Source of the DNA: Leyella stercorea DSM 18206 | Lineage (GTDB): Bacteria > Bacteroidota > Bacteroidia > Bacteroidales > Bacteroidaceae | Length of the DNA: 50,436 nucleotides | Reading direction: 5' to 3' | Assembly (NCBI RefSeq): GCF_000235885.1 | Contig: NZ_JH379423.1 | Span: 1-50,436, forward strand | Shown: one piece after another, positions 43,926-50,436 of the stretch | How positions within the stretch are numbered: the first letter of the stretch is position 1 | Layout of the letters: each line of letters opens with the position of its first letter | The notes under the pieces: generated by a model | The model's input: only the letters and a program-made list of their open reading frames with translations | The model's database searches: none | What the model was told of the DNA's origin: nothing | Position numbers and translations under genes: made by a program

Positions 43926-45923
43926 ATGAGAAAAGATCATAAAGTCACAGCCAATGATATGAAATACCTGCAACTGCTTGCCCAGTCATTCCCGAACATC
44001 CCTGAAGCAAGCACCGAGATTATCAATCTGCAGGCCATTCTCAATCTTCCTAAAGGTACCGAGCACTTCGTTGCCGATATTCATGGCGAATACGAAGCAT
44101 TCCTTCACATTCTGAAGAATGCTTCGGGCAATATACAACGCAAGGTGAACGAGCTTTTTGGCAATCTGATGCGCGAATCGGATGCACGCGAGCTCTGCAC
44201 ATTGATATACTACCCCGACCAGAAACTCGAACTGATAAAGGCAGCCGAGGAAAACATCGACGACTGGTATCACATCACCATACACAACCTGGTAGCAGTA
44301 TGTCGCTTGGTATCAAGCAAGTACACACGTTCGAAGGTTCGCAAGGCACTACCACGCTCCTTCTCATACATCATACAGGAATTGCTGCATGAGCGCACAG
44401 ACGATGCCAACAAAGCTGACTATGTCAACGTCATCATCGACACAATCATATCTACTGGTCGTGCCGACGATTTCATCATTGCCATCTGCAACGTGATACA
44501 ACGCCTGTCTATCGACCAGTTGCACATCCTCGGCGACATCTTCGACCGCGGTCCTGGCGCACACATCATTCTCGATACCCTCTCGCGCTACCACTCTTGG
44601 GACATACAATGGGGTAATCACGATGTGCTTTGGATGGGCGCAATGGCAGGCAATCGCGCATGTCAGTGCAACGTCATCCGACTCTCGCTGCGCTACGCCA
44701 ATATGACAACCCTCGAAGAGGGCTATGGCATCAACCTCATGCCGCTTGCCACATTCGCCATGGACACCTATGGCGACGACCCTTGTGAGGAATTTATCCC
44801 TAAGATTTCGTCTGCCGACTCTGCACGTGTCGACGAAAAGTCGATACGTCTTGCTGCCCTAATGCACAAAGCCATAACCATTCTGCAGTTTAAGGAGGAG
44901 GCTGCCATCATCAAATGCCACGCCAAGTGGAAGATGTCCGACCGACTTATGCTTAACTACATCGACTACGACAAGGGCACAATCACTCTCAACGGCAAGG
45001 AATATCCGCTCAAGAGCAACTCCTTCCCCACCATCGATCCCAAACACCCCAATCGTCTCACACCCGAGGAGAAGCAGCTCATGGACAAGATCAACCACTC
45101 GTTCCAGGTGAGTGAGAAACTGCACAAGCACATACGCCTGCTCCTTCAACATGGTTGCATGTACGCTGTGTTCAACAACAACCTCCTCTTTCACGCCTCC
45201 ATACCTCTCGACGAAGACGGAAAACTGAAGGAGGTAGAAATCATCCCTGGCACAACCTGCTCGGGCAAAGACCTGCTATATAACATCGGTATGCTCATCC
45301 GCTCAGCTTTCCAAACCGACTCTACACCTGAGGAACGCAACTACGCCATCGACTACTTCCTCTATCTATGGTGTGGTCCCGACAGCCCACTCTTCGACAA
45401 GTCGAAGATGGCAACCTTCGAACGTTACTTCATTGACGACAAGGAGACGCACACCGAAGAGAAGGGCAACTACTTCAAGCTACGCGACAACGAGCAGATA
45501 GTAGACAATATCCTTGATGCCTTCGACGTAGTAGGCGACAATCGCCACATCATCAACGGCCACGTACCCGTACACGTATGCAACGGCGAGAATCCCGTAA
45601 AAGCTAACGGCAAACTCATGGTCATTGATGGTGGTTTCTCGCAGCCATACCATAAGGAAACCGGCATTGCCGGCTACACCCTCGTCTACCACAGTCGTGG
45701 GTTCGTTCTCGTACAGCACGAGCCGTTCACATCCACAATTGATGCCATACAGAAGTGCTCCGATATCAAGTCGTCCACACAGATAGTCGAAATGTCCTCG
45801 CACCGTATGCGCGTAGCCGACACCGACATAGGTCGCGAACTGAAAAATCAGATTAGCGACCTTCAACGCCTCCTATATGCCTACCGACACGGCTACATCA
45901 AAGAAGCCATACCCAACAAATAA
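43926..45923 (+). CDS. fbp: Class III fructose-1,6-bisphosphatase
   Basis: Gluconeogenic phosphatase of the Firmicutes/Bacteroidetes class III (COG3855). From the ATG at 43926 it has 665 residues, as expected. The metallophosphatase motifs are present: ADIHGEYEAF, LGDIFDRGPG and WGNHDVLWMG, and later INGHVPV and DGGFSQPYH. A TTG start at 43920 would add two residues and is less likely. It begins 23 bp after the GT-B-like gene, so it may share the transcript. Confidence 0.95.
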   Translation: MRKDHKVTANDMKYLQLLAQSFPNIPEASTEIINLQAILNLPKGTEHFVADIHGEYEAFLHILKNASGNIQRKVNELFGNLMRESDARELCTLIYYPDQKLELIKAAEENIDDWYHITIHNLVAVCRLVSSKYTRSKVRKALPRSFSYIIQELLHERTDDANKADYVNVIIDTIISTGRADDFIIAICNVIQRLSIDQLHILGDIFDRGPGAHIILDTLSRYHSWDIQWGNHDVLWMGAMAGNRACQCNVIRLSLRYANMTTLEEGYGINLMPLATFAMDTYGDDPCEEFIPKISSADSARVDEKSIRLAALMHKAITILQFKEEAAIIKCHAKWKMSDRLMLNYIDYDKGTITLNGKEYPLKSNSFPTIDPKHPNRLTPEEKQLMDKINHSFQVSEKLHKHIRLLLQHGCMYAVFNNNLLFHASIPLDEDGKLKEVEIIPGTTCSGKDLLYNIGMLIRSAFQTDSTPEERNYAIDYFLYLWCGPDSPLFDKSKMATFERYFIDDKETHTEEKGNYFKLRDNEQIVDNILDAFDVVGDNRHIINGHVPVHVCNGENPVKANGKLMVIDGGFSQPYHKETGIAGYTLVYHSRGFVLVQHEPFTSTIDAIQKCSDIKSSTQIVEMSSHRMRVADTDIGRELKNQISDLQRLLYAYRHGYIKEAIPNK

Positions 45924-45967
45924 TTGTGTAATAACTTCACTCGCGAAGCGAGCTATCTTCCAATAAA

Positions 45968-47410
45968 ATGAACAACCCAACCATTTGCGCCATCGCTACC
46001 GCCCCAGGTGGTGCGATTGGCATAATTCGCATCTCAGGAAGCGAAGCCCTCACTATAGCCGACCGGATATTCCGTCCCGTCGGCTCTAATGTCCCATTAG
46101 CCGACCGCAAACCCTACACACTCGCCTTCGGCAATATCGTCAACGCTGAAAACGAAATCGTTGACGAAGTTCTCGTCTCCATCTTTCATGCTCCCCACTC
46201 CTACACTGGTGAGAACTCAGTAGAAATCTCCTGCCACGGCTCCGCCTACATACTGCAGCAGGTGATGTTCCTGCTCACCCAAAACGGATGCATTCCTGCC
46301 GGTCCAGGCGAGTTCACTCAGCGTGCATTCCTCAACGGCAAGATGGATCTCTCGCAAGCAGAAGCCGTAGCCGACCTCATCAGCGCTACCAACAAAGCTA
46401 CACACGACATGGCACTCAGCCAGCTGAAGGGGCATTTCAGCAACGAACTCTCCGACTTAAGAGCACATCTCCTTAAACTCACATCGCTCTTAGAACTCGA
46501 ACTCGATTTCTCCGACCACGAAGAACTCGAGTTTGCCGACCGCTCCGAACTCTACACCCTTGCCTGCGACATCCACCAACGTCTCGCCTCGCTCGCTCGT
46601 TCATTCGAAGTAGGCAACGCCTTGAAGAACGGTATCCCCGTAGCCATTGTCGGAAAAACCAACGTCGGAAAGAGCACCCTACTCAACCACCTGCTGCACG
46701 AAGAGAAAGCCATCGTGAGCGATGTGCATGGCACCACCCGCGACTTCATCGAGGACACCACCATCATCAATGGCATCCAGTTCCGCTTTGTCGACACAGC
46801 CGGCATCCGCTCAACCGATGACGTTGTCGAGATCATCGGCATCGAGCGCACCTACCAGAAGTTGCAGGAGGCGAAGATTGTGCTTTGGCTTATCGACCAA
46901 CAACCCACCGAAGCCGAGATAGAGGACATCAAGGAGCGTGTGGCAGACAAGAAACTCATCATTGTACGCAACAAAATCGACCTCCCCAACTCATCATTGA
47001 ACAACTCCTCATCGACGAAGCCGACAATTCTTGCTCAGGCAAGCGTCTCTATGAGCCGAGCGCAAAATACAAAACTCCAAATTCAAAACTCACAGTTAGT
47101 GGACATAAGTGCCAAATACGGTACCAACATCCCCGTTCTCGAACAACTCATCGTTGAAGCCGCCGACATACCTCAGCTCTCCGAAAGCGACATCGTCATC
47201 ACTTCCGCACGCCACTACTCTGCTCTGCTCCTCGCAGACGAAAGTCTACAGCGTGTCATCGACTCAATGAACCTCGGATTAAGTGGCGACCTACTTGCCG
47301 AAGATCTCCGCATCGTCATCGACCACCTTGCAGAAATCACGGGCGAAGAGCGCATCACCCCCCAAGAAACACTTCAAAACATCTTCACCCACTTTTGCAT
47401 CGGAAAGTAG
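45968..47410 (+). CDS. mnmE: tRNA modification GTPase MnmE, with an enlarged G4-G5 linker
   Basis: With MnmG it installs the wobble-uridine modification of tRNAs. The 480-residue protein has the N-terminal folate-binding domain, P-loop GKTNVGKST (229-237), DTAG (276-279), NKID (335-338), SAK (381-383) and the invariant C-terminal FCIGK. Between NKID and SAK lie 42 residues, against about 19 in the Escherichia coli protein, rich in Ser, Asn and Gln. The DNA for that stretch has heptamer repeats. The gene ends where the composition of the window changes. Confidence 0.95.
   Translation: MNNPTICAIATAPGGAIGIIRISGSEALTIADRIFRPVGSNVPLADRKPYTLAFGNIVNAENEIVDEVLVSIFHAPHSYTGENSVEISCHGSAYILQQVMFLLTQNGCIPAGPGEFTQRAFLNGKMDLSQAEAVADLISATNKATHDMALSQLKGHFSNELSDLRAHLLKLTSLLELELDFSDHEELEFADRSELYTLACDIHQRLASLARSFEVGNALKNGIPVAIVGKTNVGKSTLLNHLLHEEKAIVSDVHGTTRDFIEDTTIINGIQFRFVDTAGIRSTDDVVEIIGIERTYQKLQEAKIVLWLIDQQPTEAEIEDIKERVADKKLIIVRNKIDLPNSSLNNSSSTKPTILAQASVSMSRAQNTKLQIQNSQLVDISAKYGTNIPVLEQLIVEAADIPQLSESDIVITSARHYSALLLADESLQRVIDSMNLGLSGDLLAEDLRIVIDHLAEITGEERITPQETLQNIFTHFCIGK
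47064..47091 (+). repeat. Four imperfect heptamer repeats inside mnmE
   Basis: AAAATAC, AAAACTC, CAAATTC and AAAACTC follow one another at 7-bp intervals. They lie in the extra part of the G4-G5 linker (residues about 366-375) and resemble noncoding A-rich heptamer repeats of Bacteroidales, here read as protein. Confidence 0.6.
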
Positions 47411-47809
47411 CTTTTCTGCAGGGTAAAGGTCATTCGCATCATCAACATCCACGACCGGATTGACTCCAGCAACATCCTGTTTCCGGAAACCAAGCCATCT
47501 GACGTATTGGTAATGATTGGTTCCCTGCCCGACGAAGTCCTTGCTCTCAGGAAAGCTGCAGAGCATGTAATCAAGCTGCAGGAGAAGATGATTGTGTCTC
47601 TGCATCCTGTTTCTGCCAGCAAGACGCAGAAGCTCGACAGAGAAAAGACTGTAGTGAACCTCTATGTTGCCGGACATCCGATAGATGAAATCTGGAGAGC
47701 CAGCGGATTCAGAAGCAGAAGTTCCGTATTCCGCATTCTCAACAAGAACGGAATCAAGCAGAATAGAGGCAACCACTCCGGACCTATCAAGAAAAGAGAC
47801 ACAAAGTAA
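47411..47809 (+). CDS. Truncated helix-turn-helix-like ORF directly after mnmE
   Basis: The frame is open without a stop from the base after the mnmE TAG, in the mnmE frame, to 47809 (132 codons). The first usable starts are TTG 47507 or ATG 47513, yet codons before them read like protein (VKVIRIINIHDRIDSSNILF), so the true start is probably lost. The C-terminal half, with VAGHPIDEIWRASGF and SSVFRILNKNGI, resembles a resolvase/Hin-type helix-turn-helix. Of 11 arginine codons 8 are AGA or AGG, unlike mnmE. It may be a gene cut at an insertion boundary. Function unknown. Confidence 0.5.
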   Translation, partial: LFCRVKVIRIINIHDRIDSSNILFPETKPSDVLVMIGSLPDEVLALRKAAEHVIKLQEKMIVSLHPVSASKTQKLDREKTVVNLYVAGHPIDEIWRASGFRSRSSVFRILNKNGIKQNRGNHSGPIKKRDTK

Positions 47810-47831
47810 ACAAGACATTGAAGATTAAATC

Positions 47832-48464
47832 ATGAAGAAGATATTATTCCTACACGGATTCTTCGCCACGGGCAGTTGTCCGATGGCGAGAGCCTTGAAA
47901 GAGGCGTTTGAGGGGACGGCGGTGGTGCTGACTCCCGACCTCCCTTTGCACCCCAAGGAGGCACTGAAGGAGATTCACTCCATCATCGACCAGGAACAGC
48001 CCGACTTGCTTCTGGGCAACAGCTGCGGCTCTTTCCTTGCCCAGATGCTGGCTCCAGTGGTGGGCATTCCTGCCCTGCTCGGCAATCCGTATTTCATGAT
48101 GACGGAGTTTCTGAAGGAGCGCATCGGCGAGCATGAATACAAGGCACCAAGAAGGGACGGTAATCAGCGGCTGGTAATTGACGAGGCGCTGATTGAGGAG
48201 TTCGCGGAGCTGGAAGCCGTGCAGTTTGACCATTGCAATCCATATTATAAGGATCGTGTGTGGGGACTTTTTGGTGAGCAGGACACCCTGGCTCACTTCT
48301 CCCCTCTCTTCCTGCAGCATTACAATCAAGCCTTCCATTTCCCTGGCGGTCATACGCCTACTGAGCAGGAGGTGAAGACCTGGCACGCTCCCCTTGCCCA
48401 GAAAATGCTGATGGAGTTTTCTGCAAAGGAAGAAAGATATTGTGGCGCACAAGCGGTGTGGTAG
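47832..48464 (+). CDS. UPF0227/YqiA-like alpha/beta hydrolase
   Basis: A 210-residue single-domain hydrolase. Strand 1 reads KKILFLHGF; the nucleophile elbow is GNSCG with Ser64, a variant of the GSSLGG of YqiA; a late GEQDTL supplies the Asp and GGHTPT the His. An esterase or thioesterase role is likely, with the natural substrate unknown. The last ten residues (ERYCGAQAVW) do not fit the family and arise where a thioredoxin-like remnant in another frame begins, which suggests the original C-terminus was altered by a deletion. Confidence 0.78.
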   Translation: MKKILFLHGFFATGSCPMARALKEAFEGTAVVLTPDLPLHPKEALKEIHSIIDQEQPDLLLGNSCGSFLAQMLAPVVGIPALLGNPYFMMTEFLKERIGEHEYKAPRRDGNQRLVIDEALIEEFAELEAVQFDHCNPYYKDRVWGLFGEQDTLAHFSPLFLQHYNQAFHFPGGHTPTEQEVKTWHAPLAQKMLMEFSAKEERYCGAQAVW

Positions 48465-48508
48465 ATAAAGCCGAACTGCTGGCTACGCTTGATTCATTCT
48501 TGACATAA
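48413..48508 (+). pseudogene. Out-of-frame remnant of a thioredoxin-like gene
   Basis: A frame overlapping the end of the hydrolase gene encodes VFCKGRKILWRTSG, then VVDKAELLATLDSFLT and a stop. This fits the last two strands and helix of a thioredoxin-fold protein (as in FFKNGK-x-W-RTSGV-x-KxEL). No start or CxxC region is present upstream in that frame. It looks like the 3' end of a deleted gene left at a junction. Confidence 0.4.
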
Positions 48509-48532
48509 TCAAAAATATAAAAGAATAATCTT

Positions 48533-48838
48533 ATGCGCATAATAGGAAACTTACTTTGGTGGCTGGGTATGAACACATTACATAGTTGCCTCGCCTACTA
48601 TCTTCTTGCTATCAATGCAGTTACATTCATAGTTTACGGCATTGACAAATACAAGGCCAAGAAAGCCAAATGGCGCATTCCGGAAGTAACGCTTTTATTG
48701 CTGGCTGTACTTGGAGGAAGCATCGGGGCATGGATGGGAATGAAAGTCTGGCACCATAAGACGATGCACAAGAAATTCAAATACGGCATTCCTGCTATTC
48801 TGCTGATACAGATTGCGCTGATGGCGTATTTCACATGA
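48533..48838 (+). CDS. DUF1294 membrane protein
   Basis: A 101-residue protein matching DUF1294. The core AINAVTFIVYGIDKYKA, KAKWRIPEVTLL, LGGSIGAWMGM and HHKTMHKKF stretches are typical. There are three hydrophobic helices with a conserved basic loop. ATG 48533 gives a short N-terminal helix before the domain; ATG 48569 is possible. Function unknown; some relatives are fused to cold-shock domains. Confidence 0.85.
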   Translation: MRIIGNLLWWLGMNTLHSCLAYYLLAINAVTFIVYGIDKYKAKKAKWRIPEVTLLLLAVLGGSIGAWMGMKVWHHKTMHKKFKYGIPAILLIQIALMAYFT

Positions 48839-48869
48839 ATCTTTGGAAACAAATAGTTTGAAGAAAATT

Positions 48870-49109
48870 ATGGCAATGACAATTGATACAACAAACCTCT
48901 GTTCGCATCTTCAAAAAAAGTTGTTTGAACCTGAGGGAGTATATTATCCTATCTGGCAAGCCATGCAGAACGATGAGGAGTTGACTGCCGTGGTTCGCTC
49001 ACGACAGCTTCATATTTATCGTAATGGTAAAAAGATTCTCGTTCTCGCTGGCAAGGCTCAGCCGAAGATTATCAGAGAGGACAAACTGAATGAATTGATA
49101 ATAAAATAA
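48870..49109 (+). CDS. Small protein of unknown function
   Basis: A 79-residue protein from the ATG at 48870; a TTG at 48843 or ATG at 48876 are alternatives. The sequence (LFEPEGVYYPIWQAM, then LHIYRNGKKILVLAGK) reads like the N-terminal part of a larger protein and may be a fragment. No signal peptide or membrane segment. No function is assigned. Confidence 0.55.
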   Translation: MAMTIDTTNLCSHLQKKLFEPEGVYYPIWQAMQNDEELTAVVRSRQLHIYRNGKKILVLAGKAQPKIIREDKLNELIIK

Positions 49110-49121
49110 AGAACGAAGCTC

Positions 49122-49865
49122 ATGAACTTTCCAGAAATATATTCAGCAACAGGCATGATGGAGCTAATTCAGAAAATCGGCTTCCTCCCTCTCCTTGATA
49201 GTAGCATTGAAGGCTTCTCTGCCGAAGACATCGTGGCGGAAGACTGCGGTTACGTAAGACTTCCTGAAGGCGGTTGGGACTGGCCGCTATGGAAATGGAA
49301 AGGCGAAATTGTGCAGGAAATGCCATGTATGTACGGAAAGTTCTTTAACAAGAAAGCAGGATTCATCAGCCAGGAATGGTGGCCGGACTTCTGTAACTAT
49401 AGAAGAAGCAAGTTCCCTCGCCCAGATGATGACTCGATAGAAGGAGCCATTCTCTGCACGCTTCAATCTACCGGCTGTCTCACCACAAGAGAACTTCGGG
49501 CAGCCTGCGGTTTCACGGAAAACCGACGCACGAAGCAAGAGCAGAGTGAAGTTTGCTTCAACTCTGCCTTGCAAGAAGGAGGAAAACCGAAGGTCAAGGG
49601 AATGAGAAGCAAGTTTGACGGTTATCTCACCCGACTGGAAATGGCAACTTACATCGTAACCGAGGATTTCATCTACCCTCGTGACAAGCATAACCATGAA
49701 TATGGCTGGGGATGGTCGCTGCTCAATACTCCCGAAGATCTCTATGGCAGGGAGGCTTGCCAATGCAACCGCACTCCCCTGGAATCTTACCAAAGGATTT
49801 TCGAGCATCTGAAAGAAATCCTGCCTGATGCTTCGGATAAACAGATTATTAAATTAATTGGATAA
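49122..49865 (+). CDS. AlkZ-related winged-helix protein
   Basis: A 247-residue protein. GWDWPLWKWKG and YGKFFNKKAGFIS, then LTTRELRAACGF (helix-turn-helix-like), match uncharacterised Bacteroidales proteins annotated as AlkZ-related, a branch near the AlkZ/YcaQ DNA glycosylases. The catalytic QxQ/QxD motif of true AlkZ is not visible, so enzyme activity is doubtful. Seven of 14 arginine codons are AGA or AGG, against 1 of 20 in mnmE, which suggests recent transfer. Confidence 0.7.
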   Translation: MNFPEIYSATGMMELIQKIGFLPLLDSSIEGFSAEDIVAEDCGYVRLPEGGWDWPLWKWKGEIVQEMPCMYGKFFNKKAGFISQEWWPDFCNYRRSKFPRPDDDSIEGAILCTLQSTGCLTTRELRAACGFTENRRTKQEQSEVCFNSALQEGGKPKVKGMRSKFDGYLTRLEMATYIVTEDFIYPRDKHNHEYGWGWSLLNTPEDLYGREACQCNRTPLESYQRIFEHLKEILPDASDKQIIKLIG

Positions 49866-49867
49866 AA

Positions 49868-50383
49868 ATGAGAAAGGAATCAAGAGCAATGGATAGTGGG
49901 TGGGCATTGGAAGTAATGCACAAGGCTCCGTATATAACTGTCAGTTTCATTGACGAAGACGGCAAACCTTATGGTTTACCCCTGTCACTCGCATCAGATG
50001 ATGATGTGAATTGGTATTTTCATGGTGCCTTGGAAGGCAAGAAGTTGGAAGCAATCAAGGCTCATCCTGAGGTTTACCTTTCGGCCGTAACCCGTTGTGC
50101 GCCTACGGTTGGTCCGAAGGACGGCAGTTTCACCCTGCAATTCAAATCTGCCATTGCATTCGGCAAGGCAGAAATCGTGACAGATGAAGCAGAGAAGATT
50201 CATGGTCTCCGACGAATCTGTGAGCGTTTTCTTCCTCACCACATGGATGCTTTCGACCAGAGCATCGCCCGTTCCCTATCACGCACGGCTGTAGTTCACA
50301 TCACACTTACTGAGCCACCAACCGGCAAACGCAAGCAGTATGATAAAGAGGGCGTGGAAATGAAATATGGCAGAATGGAATAA
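49868..50383 (+). CDS. Pyridoxamine 5'-phosphate oxidase-fold flavoprotein (Nim-like)
   Basis: A 171-residue split-barrel protein of the PNPOx-like group. MRKESRAMDSGWALEVMHKAPYIT-type N-terminal helix, GKPYGLPLSLA, and YFHGALEGKKLEAIKAHPEV match NimA-like FMN-binding proteins, some of which reduce nitroimidazoles. It starts 2 bp after the AlkZ-related gene. Whether it confers resistance cannot be judged from sequence. Confidence 0.8.
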   Translation: MRKESRAMDSGWALEVMHKAPYITVSFIDEDGKPYGLPLSLASDDDVNWYFHGALEGKKLEAIKAHPEVYLSAVTRCAPTVGPKDGSFTLQFKSAIAFGKAEIVTDEAEKIHGLRRICERFLPHHMDAFDQSIARSLSRTAVVHITLTEPPTGKRKQYDKEGVEMKYGRME

Positions 50384-50406
50384 ACGAACATTAAAACATA
50401 TTGGTT

Positions 50407-50436
50407 ATGAAGAAGATAAAGTTAAGCAATGGCGTG
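50407..50436 (+). CDS. Start of a probable aldo/keto reductase (cut by window end)
   Basis: Ten codons (MKKIKLSNGV) remain, resembling the beginning of aldo/keto reductases (typically MKxIKLNNGVEMP). It starts 23 bp after the flavoprotein gene. The evidence is short and the call tentative. Confidence 0.4.
   Translation, partial: MKKIKLSNGV

Noticed and set aside
45940..45952. Hairpin CTCGC-GAA-GCGAG before mnmE
   Set aside because: Only five base pairs and no T tract; too weak to call a terminator.

Overview
The window comes from a member of the Bacteroidales, most likely a Prevotella/Segatella-type genome. The grounds are: -7 promoter elements of the form TAnnTTTG, some with TTTG/TTG about 20-23 bp upstream; Bacteroidales-type proteins such as a DUF4296 lipoprotein, a cysteine-free DksA-like protein, a class III fructose-1,6-bisphosphatase, a LysM/glucosaminidase protein and a zinc-ribbon lipoprotein; and little use of Shine-Dalgarno sequences. 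Most of the window is housekeeping. The species is an inference.

Layout. (1) 42-4,582, minus strand: fabD, a GH13 glycosidase carrying an AlaX-type editing domain, pdxS and pdxT, ending in a strong hairpin. (2) 4,829-10,319: a secreted glucosaminidase, then an HD-domain protein and menA read from back-to-back promoters, an acidic-tailed protein of unknown function, and an acyl-CoA synthetase whose promoter lies in a regular array of GTGCAA boxes. (3) 10,439-18,880, minus strand: ileS, DksA-like, lspA, a DUF4296 lipoprotein, a small protein, nadC and a C69 dipeptidase. (4) 18,881-19,307: a gene-free stretch with short reiterated words and a 22-bp tandem repeat. (5) 19,308-23,179, plus: metA (Glu111 type, so probably acetyl-CoA using), a U32 RNA-hydroxylation-type protein and a zinc-ribbon lipoprotein. 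(6) 23,189-29,897, minus: a VTT membrane protein, a polytopic membrane protein, purD, a DPP-IV-type peptidase, an RlmL-type methyltransferase and tRNA-Thr(CGU). (7) 30,000-35,915: a FadL-like outer-membrane protein, a Tyr/Trp-rich secreted protein, a PiT phosphate transporter and a WalJ/YycJ-type metallohydrolase. (8) 36,145-47,410, plus: a lipoprotein, an ABC-F protein, ftsE, lysC, lysA, two glycosyltransferase-like genes, fbp and mnmE. (9) 47,411-50,436: small accessory genes.

The clearest break is directly after the mnmE stop codon. From there the genes are small and accessory, arginine codons shift towards AGA/AGG (1 of 20 in mnmE, 8 of 11 and 7 of 14 in two genes to its right), and gene remnants appear: an ORF with no convincing start, open in the mnmE frame, and an out-of-frame thioredoxin-like tail. 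The 3' end of mnmE is a known island attachment site in other bacteria, so this may be the left edge of an inserted region.

Other points of interest are the glycosidase-AlaX fusion, the five GTGCAA boxes at 20-21 bp intervals before the acyl-CoA synthetase, the heptamer repeat inside the MnmE GTPase domain, the 36-nt palindrome shared by two convergent genes, and the word mosaic before metA. No CRISPR array, complete insertion sequence, phage or defence system was seen.
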